A DNA stretch of 64,000 nt from Ophiocordyceps camponoti-saundersi (nom. inval.) (Eukaryota > Ascomycota > Sordariomycetes > Hypocreales > Ophiocordycipitaceae), in assembly GCA_003339415.1 (NCBI GenBank), contig PDHQ01000031.1:139290-203289 (forward strand). The letters run 5' to 3'. The position numbers and the translations under genes are program-made. The stretch's first letter is position 1, and every line of letters starts with the position of its first letter. The notes under the pieces are model-generated. The model searched no databases, was not told the origin of the DNA, and saw only the letters and a program-made list of their open reading frames with translations. Positions 20,201 through 31,911 of this stretch are shown here, piece by piece.

Positions 20201-22759
20201 GAAGCGCTGTAGCAATCCATCGACGTCATCGTCGGCTTTCTCCTGCTCAGGAATGACATTGCCCGAGTCCATGGAGTGTGTTGCCTGGTTGATAGTCCCT
20301 TGACCGTGAGTGCTGGCGGCCTGTTTGGAGCCTAGAATTGAGCCTTGCTTTCCACGGGCCGACACAGTCTTTCCCAGTTCCTCTATCACTTTGTCGAGCT
20401 CTTCTTGGCTAACCATATGTGATGTAGGAATACCAATGTCTGTATCAAGAGCTTCCGGGTCCAGTCCTTCCTCGATGGAAACCTGTTGCTTCTGCCCGGC
20501 TATTTCGGGATCCGGATGCGAGTCTCGTTCCTTCAGGGCTGATCTCGCCTCGTCCAAATGTCGCAGTATTGATTCGTAATCGCTGTCGAACATGTCCGGC
20601 GCAGAGCTGACAAGGTCGTCGAAGGGGAGACTTCCCTCGTTTGTTTCACCGGAGATTTCGGGGCCCGGGTTTGACGAGTCTGGCGCTACCTCGTAAAACA
20701 TGCCGTTTGCCTCCTTGCTGGGTAGTCTCTGTGGCCAGGTCGTGCTCGAGATTTGAGGACTCTGCAATGGCAAGTCTTCATCACCGGCCGGCTGCTGAGC
20801 CGGTAGCTCCGACGGGAGGTTGTCATGGCCGTATGGCGGTTGCCAAGGCTCCGGCTTACCTTGGGGAACCCAGTCAGTTGCGGAATAGACAGTTGGAGGG
20901 TATTCAGCGAGAAGCTGTTCAGATGAGGGGTGTTCTGTTGGAGGCTGTTCAGTCAAAGGGTTCCCAGCTGTTGGACGGTAACCTTCCGATTCGGGAGGCA
21001 GTTGTGAGGGATTCGCCTCATAGATGATTCCTCCTCCACTCATCATTTTGCCCGGCCGAGAGCGGACATCAAGCCGCTCTGCTTCTATGGACGTGTCAGT
21101 AGGAGGCGCGTCGGTGACAATAGCAGCCATCTCTCCAGGAAGGGATCCTTGTTTGACCCTCTTGACCGACGGCTCAAGCGTCGGTTGCTCTGTTTCATGC
21201 AACTTGTGTTTTGATCCTACCCGAGAGGTTAAAACCGTGTTGACAACGAGAGACATGAGGGAAGATTCCAGCTATAACACACCTCTCGGTCCAGCCTCCG
21301 TAACGGACGACAACGTGCTCGGGTCGGCAACGGAAACGGCGTCAGGATCGTCAACTTTTTCGGAATCTTGGGCACGGGATTTCTCAGCTATGCTCTTGGT
21401 CGGAGGCCTAATCGGCCTGACTTCAACCGTGTCGAAGAGCCTCATCCAGATGACGGTGTCAACCAAGAATTTGATTTGCCAGTCGCTCCCGTATCCCTCG
21501 TTACGACGGCTCGGCAGCAAACCCGCGGCGCGAATGACAGAGCCAAACAGCACATTCGTACACAGCAGCCGGTCCTCGGGGAACGAGACGTCGTCGTTTC
21601 CGGTCCAGTCCGGCGGGACGGGGACCAGAGTCTGGCTCGGCACCTCGTAGATCCATATTCCGCGATTCGATTTCCACTCGTGAAGGTTGTTCGCCGCAAA
21701 GGCCTTGATGGCCTTGTGCTTATCCTTGTAAGCGACGACGAAGCGGTGCATGGGTGCGTCCATAGGCCCCGGCGGTGACGTCGTCTGGAACACGCCGCCG
21801 TAGAGCATGGACAGGTTCGTCAGACAGGCACGGATCCCCTTCCTGAAGGCCTTGAGCGGGTTCTGACTGCTCACGACATAGGCAACATGCCTCGGGCTTG
21901 GGCCTGTGTCTGGATGTTTATCCTGTACGTATATGTAAGAATCATCAGGCTCTGGTATGGTTATGCTCGTTCCCGAGATCTCGTTGGTCTCCAACATCCG
22001 CCGAAGCTGGTCCCGAATATCCTGCCTCTCGCTTTCGAGCTTGGTCTGACGTTCGACTTCCTTCCGAAGCGCTTCCCTTTCGAGTTCTATCTGCTTGTCG
22101 CGGAATATCTTCCTCTCGAGACGCGCCCTGGACCTTTGTCTCAAGAAGTTGGCTTTAATCGGGGTGGAAAACCACTGCTCTGCAGTAACCCATTGCAAGT
22201 TGTTCAAGAGCGGATGCATGCTCGCCTCCTTGGTTGTCCAAGTGCCTCGTAACAGTTGGGTCAACGAGGTCGAGCTGAGGATGCGTGTCGAAAGCAACCA
22301 TTCGTCTTTGGAGAATGATACCTCGTCAGACTGGTCAAGGGAATTCATCCCCACCGTCACTATGTCTGGCCCTTTGCTGATCTCATAGATGTAAAGACGT
22401 AGATTGCTGGCCCAGAGCTCCTCCCCCACCTTTTCTCTGCATGACTTGATGGCAGCGTCGAGTTTGCTGTGGATGGCGAGCTTTGGAGTCGGTCGTCGTC
22501 CCTGAACCGGTTTGACGCCCACCCACAGCACATCGAACTTTCCATCCCACACGTCGAAGGGCGCGCTTGCGCTCAGTCCATCGCGATAGGATTTGGTGGG
22601 CGGACGGGTAGTGATGGCGTAGAGAGAAGCAGGGCTGTCGGAAGAAGGCGGTGGCGAACGTTTTGCGATGTCATGTCGTTGTAGTCCGCTGGAGTTTCCA
22701 AGCCAAACCAGTGCTGATAGAGCGAATGACAATATGGCCAAGCGGCTGGTTATCATCAT
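17286..22759 (-). CDS. Giant secreted ADP-ribosyltransferase-like / ankyrin protein
   Basis: Three exons, 22759..21283, 21216..19561 and 19489..17286, giving 1778 residues. Introns are 66 bp (GTGTGT...GGTAG) and 71 bp (GTAAGT...CCTAG); phases match and all three frames fuse without a stop. Residues 1-25 are a signal peptide, with a Kex2-like KR at 33-34. Two homologous modules (about 44-172 and 290-425) have a layout resembling bacterial-type ADP-ribosyltransferase and fungal heat-labile-enterotoxin-like A domains; a charged coiled coil (about 207-257) separates them. Module 1 keeps an Arg (R52) and a Glu (E146) where catalytic residues would sit; module 2 has Gln (Q299) and Asp (D390). Exon 2 codes for an acidic, repetitive, disordered region. 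Exon 3 has a SUMO-interaction-like VIDLT plus acidic tail (about 1082-1091), a polybasic run (about 1213-1229), a hydrophobic region (about 1319-1415) and two ankyrin repeats (about 1679-1705, 1749-1775). The enzyme assignment is inference; the architecture is read directly. Confidence 0.75.
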
Positions 22760-25035
22760 GTTCGTGTCTCAAGTGAGCAGCGAAGAAGGTGTGTAGCATA
22801 GCAAGTTTCAACGGGGAGACATGACGTCTGTTCGTTCTATGTATGTATGTATGTAGAAGGGATGGATAATTACTTGTGCCACAGTCGTACCAAGTCGAAG
22901 CTCGTGGCTCGCTTTTATATCCCCTTTTGTTCCGAATGGATCAACCTGTTGGAGGAAAGAAGGGAGAGGAAGCTTTCATCTTTACAACACACATACATAC
23001 AATGTACAATATGAAGAAGATGGGGACACGCGCCCAAGAACAGCAGATAGTAGCATGCTGTTTGTATGCATACAAGTTATAACAGCAAGCTATATCACTG
23101 TGCATACATACATACATACATACATACATACCTCCCTCATGGCAGAAAGACCTCATGGCAGAAAGACCAGACGCACATGTCGTTCAGAGGGAAGAGTTTC
23201 TGGGTCTTGGCATTACCGCGAGTGCCGAAGGCGTTTCAAATTGGCCGATCTCCTCTCCTGAACGCATATAATGTGCATGCTATTCGCAGAGCCTCGGCAA
23301 AGGATTCGACTCGTCAATCATAAATGTACATACATACATAAAATGATACACATGTCTGAATAGTATGTATGTATGTATATACATACATATATATGTACGC
23401 AGCAATTGACTTATCGAAACGCCCTCTGGCAGAGCCTACATATGTAAATACATACATCGGTTACGAGTGTAACAGAGCTTGAGGCTCAGAAAAGAGGCTT
23501 TATCACAACGTTACATACATACACTCACCGGAACTAACATACAGACATACATAGGTTTCCACAGTCCGCAGCTTATGCATATACATACATACATACATAC
23601 ACATAATTGTATGTATAATAAAGGACCTTGAGTCAACATACTTACATACATTGTACATTGTATATTCCTTATTGAATGCCTCGGGCTACTTTAAGCTTTA
23701 CATACCTGATTATCAGGACCGATACAGAATCTGATAGAACAAGTTGCCCCTTCTCCATCTTCATATGTACAACTCCATTAACCTCTATAATCCGAATGTT
23801 GAGCCATTATAAACCTATCATACATATCTATGTACATACATACATATCTACAGTACATACATATGTGTCTACCTAGGTAGTTGCCTGGCCTTTCTACCTG
23901 CATTGTTGCCTATCACGAACACCCAACGCAACAGCTCTTTTGAAAAAGAAACAACAGATTCCTACTAGGCAGTTTCAACCGGCATCGACATCAAAAAGGA
24001 GGGGAGGGGAGAGAGAGAAACTTCAGATGTTTCCGGACCCGATTTGCTTAACCCGCCTTCCACGGCCTATGTATGTAAGACGGTCTAGAAGAATCCATCA
24101 TTTCGACAACTTGAGGAAGAGAACTGGAAAGAAAAACTTTCAAAAATGCAAGAAATAAAGATCCTTCGGCAGAAAGTAGGGAAAAATTCATACGTTACAA
24201 AACATGTGAAGGTAGGAAGAAGACGTGATCAACAAGGCAACCAACTATGTAACTACCTGTTTCCATGTACAATACCTGTAAAGAACTAGAAAGAAACTCG
24301 AAGAATATGAAAACAAAACGGAAGAAGAAGAGGAAGAGGAGGAGCAGCTCGGGTGAAATAGGGAAAAGCACGTATATATATACATATATGAAAGGGAAAA
24401 GAGGTTCGAGAAACAATCAAAAATAGCGTCTTAGAAACTACCTACCCGATGGACTTAAACCAACGGCTAACCCCAAGCCGTTCAGAAACCCTTGACAGAA
24501 TACCCTGCAATAAGATCATAGACTGATGAACTATATATATATATACATATAATGTATGCAGTGATATAGGAGAAGGCCGGAACGTCTACCCGACCTTCCC
24601 CGTTAAAATCAATCATGCTTGAAATAAAAGAACTCACTCGGGAAACAGGGAGGAAAAGAAACCTCCCGTGGAATGAAAGACATTCAGCTGCAGCACTGGT
24701 TCGTGACGGGGTGGGAAATGACTCTAGACGGTTCCATTACACGTGTGATAAGAGCATATGTATGTATATAACTGCCTTCTATAACGAATATGCAGATGTG
24801 CTCTCCATAGTACTCAGAGTCATAATAGTGTACATACATACATAGATCTACACGATATCAGACAGTGAATATAGAATAGAATATCATCTTCACAGCAAGA
24901 AACTGCATCTTTACACAAGCACAGGGGAAGAAGAGAATATATACATACATATCAACATCATCACACAAAATGTACGACACATCGAAAACAGCCAACAAAT
25001 CTGTAGACCTAGACACAAGTAAAGTAGAGCCACCT
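22760..25035. repeat. Gene-free microsatellite desert rich in CATA/TATG
   Basis: About 2.3 kb dominated by (CATA)n and (TATG)n tracts, for example 23103-23130, 23362-23394, 23580-23600, 23820-23850 and 24535-24556. A 16 bp tandem duplication (CTCATGGCAGAAAGAC) lies at 23136-23167. The first 160 bp is the promoter of the giant ART-like gene. I see no gene. Confidence 0.7.
22913..22919 (-). promoter_or_regulatory. TATA box of the giant ART-like gene
   Basis: Minus-strand TATAAAA about 155 bp upstream of the start at 22759, beyond a (TATG)n tract at about 22839-22856. A leader of 100-130 nt would fit. Confidence 0.5.
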
Positions 25036-27169
25036 TCAAACCGAAGCCTCGAGCTCAACCATCCTCCTCTCCAACTCCGGAACCTGCCTCAGCTTAACCT
25101 CAAGCTCCTCCCGCTCATCCTCCAGCCTCAGACGCCTCTCAGCATCGAGCTTGGTAAAGACGTAGTTGCCCTGCCCGTCGAACTGGAGGATGTGCGTGTG
25201 GTACTTCCAAAGGCTGCGCCTGTGGCTGACGGTCATGAGGGTGATGCCCAACGCCTTGGCGTTATCGTACATGACCTTTTCCGTCTCGAGCGTGACGCTG
25301 CTGGTGCACTCGTCCAGGATGGCGTACTTGGGCCGGTGGTAGAAGAGCCGGGCCATGGCGACGCGCTGCTGGAGGCCGCCGGAGAGGACGTCCCGCCACT
25401 CGGCCTCGGCGTCCCAGCCTTCGTCGTACAGGTCGACCAGGTGCTCGAGCCCGAGGATCTTGAGCATGGAGAGGAGGTCGGCGTCGGTGACGCCCCGGGC
25501 CCGCATCTGCCGCAGAGAGTCCGGGTAGATGACCTGCTGTCGGAGCGAGCCGCGCGATAGGTACGGCCGCTGAGGGATGTAGAAGATGGCGTGGAAGGGA
25601 GGCTTGTAGACCGTCCCGCCGTAGACTGGCCACAGGCCGCCCAGGATCCGGAAGAGGGACGACTTGCCGCAGCCGTTGGGGCCGACAACGAGGAGATGAT
25701 CTCCGTGCTTGAGGGAAAAGGAGAGGGCCTTGACGAGGACATCGCCGTTGGGCGAGACGATGGGTCTGCGAGTATCCGATATGTCAGCTACCTTGGCGCT
25801 TCAGGTTGAACAACCACTAGAAGAATCGAGATTGGGGGGCTAGAAACGTACACGTCGATAAAAGTTATGTCCTTGCTCTCGTGGACGGTACCACGTCCTT
25901 GCAGCACGGCCTCGTTGCCCTCGGTGCCCGACGATGAGACGAGCTTCTTCTGGAAGCTGCCGGCCTCAATGTCCGACATGACGTCGAGCAACGAAGCGAC
26001 GCGCGACGTATAGCCGGCGAGCTCCATAATCTCCCTGTACGAGAACATGATGCGGCCAAAGGCGTCCGAGGCGGAGAGGAGCATACGCCGGTTAGTGACA
26101 AAGGACTCGGTGCGGTCTCCCATGTTCATGGCCACCTGACCGGGAATCTTGACGAAGACGGGCACGCTGCACAGCAGCAGGCCAAGAGCGCCCCAGAAGT
26201 ACTTGATGACGAAGTCCTCCATGAAACCGTGGTAGAAGCGTCGACGGAGGATGTAGTTGACGTGCTTGATGAGGGTAAAGTATCCCTTGTCGAGAGTGTC
26301 CTTTTCGGCATCGTAGCCGCCGTAGAGGGCCACCTCTTCGCCGTAGTCGATGAGACGCGAGTGCTGGTAGCGGAACTCGCCTTCAAGACGGGCCTCGTCG
26401 GCCACATACTTGCCGAAGGGGGGCGTCAGGACGCGCATGACGTTGGCCGAGAGCTGAACGAGCAAAGACATGAAGATTACGCCCTCGCCGCCTACGCTCC
26501 GAGACAGAGAGTAAGTGTAGATGGTCTGGAAGTGATGCAAAAGTCAGCCTGACGAGGTTGGTATCTTCAAAGAAGAGGGGGGAAGTAAAAGGGCAACGGA
26601 CCATGTCCAGGATGGGCTTGGCAAGGTTGCTGTACAGCTCGGCCAAGCTATTAGAGAACTTGGAAACATCGACGGCGATGAGCTGATCGGGGTTTTTTAT
26701 CCGGTCGTCGAGTGCAGAGATGCCGTAAAAGGTGAGGTTCGAAAGGTACTTGTCGTGTATATGCTGGGTGAGCCTCGTGCGGTACTTGAGAGAAAGCTCA
26801 GCTTGGTGGTAGGATAGCTGGGGACGGATATCAAGTTAGTATCAAGAGATGGCTCGATTGCAAGCTCTCCTCCCTTACCATGGAGTTGGTAAAAGTGGCG
26901 GGCACAGCAATTAGCATCCAGCCAAGGATCCTCTTGATGAACTCCTTTCCGTTCCCCTTGACGAGAGCCTTGACAATGGCACCATCCATCTCGGCGACGC
27001 GCAAGCTGATGAGGGTCCGCAAGACGAGGAAGAAGCTATGGCTAAGCAGCAAGCTAGCCTCTCTCGAGCGCCATCCCGGCACGACGATCCGCAGCAGACG
27101 AAGCAGGGAGCGGAAAAACTGTCGGTTCAGCTCCACCTTGGCGCGAGGCTTCTTGTCGGCTTCATCATC

Positions 27170-27200
<31 letters not shown>

Positions 27201-27427
27201 ACGGTTCCGCGCCTGGCAGCCCGTTGGGCCTCATCGCGGGCCGAAGCCGCCTTTTGCTCCGAGACGGCGTGGCGGACGCGGAGGACGAGGGCGACGAGCA
27301 AGGTTCCCCATACGGCGCGAGAGATGCGGCTTCGGTTCGCCAGGTACAGCCGGGAAAGGTCGGCGACGATGCTGCTGATGCTCCGGTCGCCCGCCAGCAG
27401 GCGACCGAGCTTGGACTGCGACGCCAT
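25036..27427 (-). CDS. Peroxisomal ABCD-family half-transporter (Pxa/ALDP type)
   Basis: Four exons: 27427..26879, 26817..26602, 26525..25852 and 25765..25036, giving 722 residues. Introns are 61, 76, 86 bp with donors GTAAGG, GTCCGT, GTACGT and all phases match. The N-terminal half is a transmembrane domain with the EAA-like signature of this family ([16 protein letters not shown]). The C-terminal half is a nucleotide-binding domain with Walker A (GPNGCGKSS), signature ([14 protein letters not shown]) and Walker B (YAILDECTS). ABCD half-transporters such as yeast Pxa1/Pxa2 and human ALDP dimerise in the peroxisomal membrane and import very long or long-chain acyl-CoA for beta-oxidation. Which of the two fungal paralogues this is cannot be told here. 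It is divergent from DPH3, with about 320 bp between starts. Confidence 0.93.
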
Positions 27428-27744
27428 GAGGCCTTTTGGGAGGGGGAGGTTGAATAGGAGGTGGTGGTGGGCGATGACGCCGCTCAGGTGACGTGGCGGA
27501 CGTGGCTGCTCAGCGGTGAGTGTGTGAGGTCAAGGAGAGATGCGGCCGCCACCGCCTGCATCGTCGTACTTTCTGTCTCCGTCGAGGGGCGTTGTCGTTG
27601 ATGGAGAGAGGTCCGAGCCGGCGCATGTGATGGGCTGCTTTGTCATCTTGCACCGCCACATATGTACATAAGAATTATCCTTTTGCACGAGGCAGAGGCA
27701 CGTCGACTTGCCTCGTCCCCCCAAAAAAACCCCCCGAACAAGAC

Positions 27745-28053
27745 ATGATGGAGGAGGAAGACATATCCATCTACGACGAGATCGAGATCGAAGACATGAC
27801 CTTTGACGAGACGCAAATGCTCTACCATTACCCTTGCCCATGCGGCGATCGGTTCCAGATTGCGCTGGAAGACCTCCACGACGAGCTGGACATTGCCGTT
27901 TGTCCCAGCTGCAGCCTGATGATCCGTGTCATATTTGATCTCGTAAGCGACTATATTGAGAATCGCAACGCGGCTTCTAACTATGCTCAGAGCGATTTAC
28001 CCTCTCTTCCGCCGGCTGGAACGGGGGGCGGTCAGGTTTCCATCGCCGCCTAG
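27745..28053 (+). CDS. DPH3: Diphthamide biosynthesis protein 3 (CSL zinc finger)
   Basis: Two exons, 27745..27942 and 27991..28053, giving 86 residues. The CSL-type zinc-binding domain is complete: ISIYDEIEIEDMTFDE, then YHYPCPCGDRFQIALEDL and DIAVCPSCSLMIRVIFDL, with the two CxC/CxxC pairs. Dph3 is the electron donor for the Dph1-Dph2 radical enzyme in the first step of diphthamide formation on elongation factor 2, and also serves Elongator-dependent tRNA modification (Kti11). The 48 bp intron (GTAAGC, CTAAC branch, CTCAG) is a multiple of three and lacks stops, so the unspliced frame also reads through; splicing gives the expected family ending. The start is the ATG at 27745, or 27748 next to it. 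Confidence 0.93.
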   Translation: MMEEEDISIYDEIEIEDMTFDETQMLYHYPCPCGDRFQIALEDLHDELDIAVCPSCSLMIRVIFDLVSDYIENRNAASNYAQSDLPSLPPAGTGGGQVSIAA

Positions 28054-28534
28054 GCGCACATCATCGTCATCATCGTCGTCATCATCATCATCATCATCAT
28101 CATCATGACAGTCATCATGGCCACCAGCGCAACGGCGCCATCTTGCCCCAAGGACCAGATTCTGCGCGACCCAAATGGCAAAGCAGCAGTCGGCTACAAG
28201 TGGCGAAAACGTCACTCGGGACGAGACCTGAATCGTCAACACACGAGGCAAACCATTGTGGCACGTCAAACGTCGAAAACTCATCAAGAGGGAAAGAGGA
28301 GAGGAGAGGAGATGAGTGATAAGATGTATTAGCGGCCCTACTCATGAGCAGGAGAAGGCTGGCGGGCCGATGCAAGGAAGGCCTCTCTCGTGGTATCTCT
28401 ATGCTATATTATGTTCACGCCGGTCCTGCCTGTGGCGTTTTCGTATATACAAGAATGTTGTCGAGTGATGCGGTCGAGTCATGCAGCGTCGTTAGGTCGT
28501 TTGGTGTAGGGATGGATGTGTGAGGGAGAGCCGT

Positions 28535-28966
28535 CTACAGCATGACGAGACCCATGATGCAGAAACCGAGCAGGCCGACGACGGAAGCCTTCATCTGATG
28601 CGGGATGGCGCCGCCGGTGAGGTCGGGGGCGCCCGAGGCCGTGACGTTGAGCTCGACGACGGAGATGTGAGTGGGAGACGAGAGGTGAACTATACGGGAA
28701 GAGTGGTTAGTGGATGGGCGACGATATAGTATGTAATTGAAGAGAGAGAGAGAGAGACAGAGAGAGACAGAGACAGAGACAGAGACAGAGACAGAAAGAT
28801 TGCTTTGACGATGAGAAACGACAAGTAAGAGAGAAGGGGGGGGGGGGGGGAGAGTCTTACCGGGTGGACAGCACACGGAAGAGGCGGGTTGCGGAGGAGG
28901 AGAAAGCATAGAGCCCGAAGTCAAGACGAGAAAAGGAGCAGCGAAGACGACGCCGACGAGACGCAT
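28535..28966 (-). CDS. Small secreted or membrane protein, possibly GPI-anchored
   Basis: Two exons, 28966..28861 and 28689..28535, giving 86 residues. The 171 bp intron (GTAAGA...GTATAG, with CTAAC branch) is long for this locus and filled with (GA)n, (GACAGA)n and a poly-G run. The N-terminus is hydrophobic, like a signal peptide (MRLVGVVFAAPFLVLTSG). A Pro-rich segment with a CC pair follows, then a polar segment with an N-glycosylation site (NVTA). The end is a hydrophobic tail (SVVGLLGFCIMGLVML). Signal peptide plus terminal hydrophobic tail fits a small GPI-anchored protein or a bitopic membrane protein. I recognise no family. It is convergent with DPH3, about 480 bp apart, in which a (CAT)n run at 28061-28107 lies. 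Confidence 0.65.
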   Translation of the reverse strand: MRLVGVVFAAPFLVLTSGSMLSPPPQPASSVCCPPGKTLPPPPPSLLLVVSHRQSNLSVSVSVSVSVSLCLSLSLFNYILYRRPSTNHSSRIVHLSSPTHISVVELNVTASGAPDLTGGAIPHQMKASVVGLLGFCIMGLVML

Positions 28967-31911
28967 GATGAGCCTCTTTGCCTCACTATCTCTCTCTCTT
29001 TCTTTCTCTCTCTCTCTCCCAACAAAGAAACAAACAAACCCAAAGAAAAGGAAAAGAAAAAGAAAGCCCTAAAGGAAGACCGACGACAATTGGCGGTTGT
29101 GCGGAGCTCCAGGCCCGGCCGTGGACGGCATCACGGATACCGGGAGACGCAGGCTAGGATGGGAGGGCGGAAGAAGATTTTCGATGAGTTTCTTTTTTTC
29201 TTTCTTTAAAGTTGGAAGAGAGGTGAAGAAAGACGGAGGTAGTGAATGGACAAAAGGGGGAAGAAGGGGGGGGGAAGAAGAGAGAAGAGGTTGGGGGGAA
29301 AAATGAGAGGGATTACTGATAGATGTTGAGAATAAGCGAGCTCTCGAAGAAACAACGATAAAACGGAGAAGCAAAGAGATAAAGTTCAAAAAAAAAAAAA
29401 GAAATGAAAAGAAAAGAAAAACAAGAAAAAGTACAAAAGATGACGGAAGATGGGGGAGAACAAGGATGATCAAGGTAAGATGGTGAGAGGGAGGGAGAAG
29501 AGGGAAAAACAAGACGACGAGGAAGAAGAAGCAGAAGCAGAAGAAGAAGAAGAGGCATATTAATGGAGAGGGTACGTGCACCGCAGTGTTCCGCGGCGCG
29601 AAAAAAAGTACCTATCCTCCCCCGGGGTACGGGTATAGTGTACGGTACCTACCTACGTTCCTCTCTCTCTCTCTCTCTCTATCTCTTTCTTTTCTCCTTT
29701 CTCTTTCTTCCCACTGGTTCATCTTCTTCTTCTTCGTCTTCTTCTTCTCTTTTTACGCAACACACGCCCCCCCCCCCTACTTGGAAAAGCCCGCATCTGA
29801 TTGGGGAGAGAAGCGCACTGACGTCCACACCTCTGGAGAGGGCGTGGGCTAGGTACCTTGGGTTAGGCGGTACCTAGACTCTAGAGAGACTAAGGGGGCC
29901 GAAAGCGGGGGCGTAGCGTCCGTAGCTGTTTGTGTTTATTTTTTTTTTCCTTCCGCCCTTGCCTTTCCTTGCCTTACCTTACCTTTACCTTGCTTTTAAG
30001 TTGCCTCTCTAGAGAGAGAGCGCGGGGAGGCCGGATAGTTGATTCTTAGCTATTAATTGTTATAGTGAACGGGGAAGAGTATCCGTAGAGAAGAAGACGT
30101 TGCTGGCTCTACGAATCATCTTACCATGTATGCTATCTGATTGGTATCTATCTGTCAACGGTCTTGATAACACAGACATGACGCGTCCATAGCTTTTGTA
30201 AAGAGATAGATGCATATGTATGTACATACATACATATAACCAGATGCTCCTCCTGTATGTGTGTGTTTTTTTATGTACATATGTACAAGCTGTAGATACT
30301 AAATGGATGTTTTGCTCCGCTTCCGACAGTACATTCTTCCATCCCTCCACACTGTACACACGAACACACACCCTCTCTCTCTCTCCGCGCAACGAACGAA
30401 CCTGGCGAAAGTAACCTAACAACACACTGTACCGACTATGTACTGCACACACGCACACGCACACGCACACGCACACGCACATCCTCACCCAAACAGAACA
30501 GATAAGCCCACCAGAGACACTGGCCAGACGACACGCACACGCCATGACACACACGTTCACGTTCACGCTCTCTCTCTCAATCTCTCACACACATATAACA
30601 CATCATACCACACCCGTCTCACTCAAATAGGAAACTACACCACAAGACAACCCAAAATACCGCCAGACAGAAAAAAAAAACATGGCCGCCATAGGTTAAA
30701 CCTCGTTTTTTCTTTCTCAACCGCTAACCCATCTATCAGTCATCACCTTAGCAGTATCCGTACCTTAGTAGCCTACAACAGGCTAGCACCCTCACCTTAG
30801 CACACACCGTCCACCATCAAACCCCCCCCACCTAAGCGCACGTCCACAGAATATAGCCCACACACATAGCCGCCCGACTCCAAGGCACATCCCGCTTGAA
30901 AGAAAAACCACAGACAGGGGGGGGGGGAGGAAAAAGGAAAGACCAAAAAAAAACCCGCATGGAGTTTACCGTCAATTGCTCAAGTAACTTGTCTACCCAG
31001 ACAAATCAGTTCTAGATGGCGTCATCCGTTGAAAATTCAATCAATCCGTCCCGTTAGACGATGCTTCCCCGATACGCACGAGCGCGGAATGGGGTAAAGC
31101 AATGCAGCAGAGCAAGGCAAGGCAAGGCAAGGGGAGAGAGAAAGGCTGAGAGCGAAAGAAAAGGCAAAAAGAAAACCGGTTTTTTTTTTCTTTCCTCGTC
31201 TCTGAAATATGTATGCAAAAGGTTTTAAACGTTCCCCTCTCGCACACACACGTCTATCCTATTATCATCGCCTCGTCTATCCGTATCTACCGTACTATCT
31301 ATATGCGGGCAGTATAAAGTAGGTATATCCGCACACACTCCGCACAATCACTACTACTACTATCCGTACTACTATCAGCTCCGTGCCGTCTTCGTACAAC
31401 ACCCCTGGCCCCTTCCCACCACAAAGACCATGGATGAAGAGCGTCTGTCTCATTACAGTCGCACTTGAATCTTCGCCATCCTTATTATCGTCGGCATTCG
31501 ACTTGTCTTCTTCCTGTGCTTCTACTACTTTACCTTCTTTCCTCCCTAATTCCCTAACTCCCTAACAAGATAGGTAGGTAACTATTCCGCACACACCTTA
31601 GAACTACTACTACTGTAGGTCTGGTAGGTGCTGGGCTAGGCTACTAAGCTACGCTACCGCTAAGCCCAATCGCCGATTCCCGATACGGGGCCCCCATCGT
31701 ATCGCAACCGGCCCTCCGCCCCGGCATTTCCCATCTAGTCTCTCTGTCAGTCTCTCACTCTCATTCTCACTCTTCAGCTTCTTCCTTTCTTTTCTTTTTC
31801 TTTCCACCTCTTGACTCTCTTCTCTAATAATCCTTGCTCGTATTTCTACATGTACAATACATACATATGCATAATTAATGCCTGCTGCATATATATAACC
31901 TACCTACCTAC

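Noticed and set aside
29069..29581. Phe/Leu/Ser-rich minus-strand frame
   Set aside because: Translation of a purine-rich low-complexity strand; no protein-like composition.
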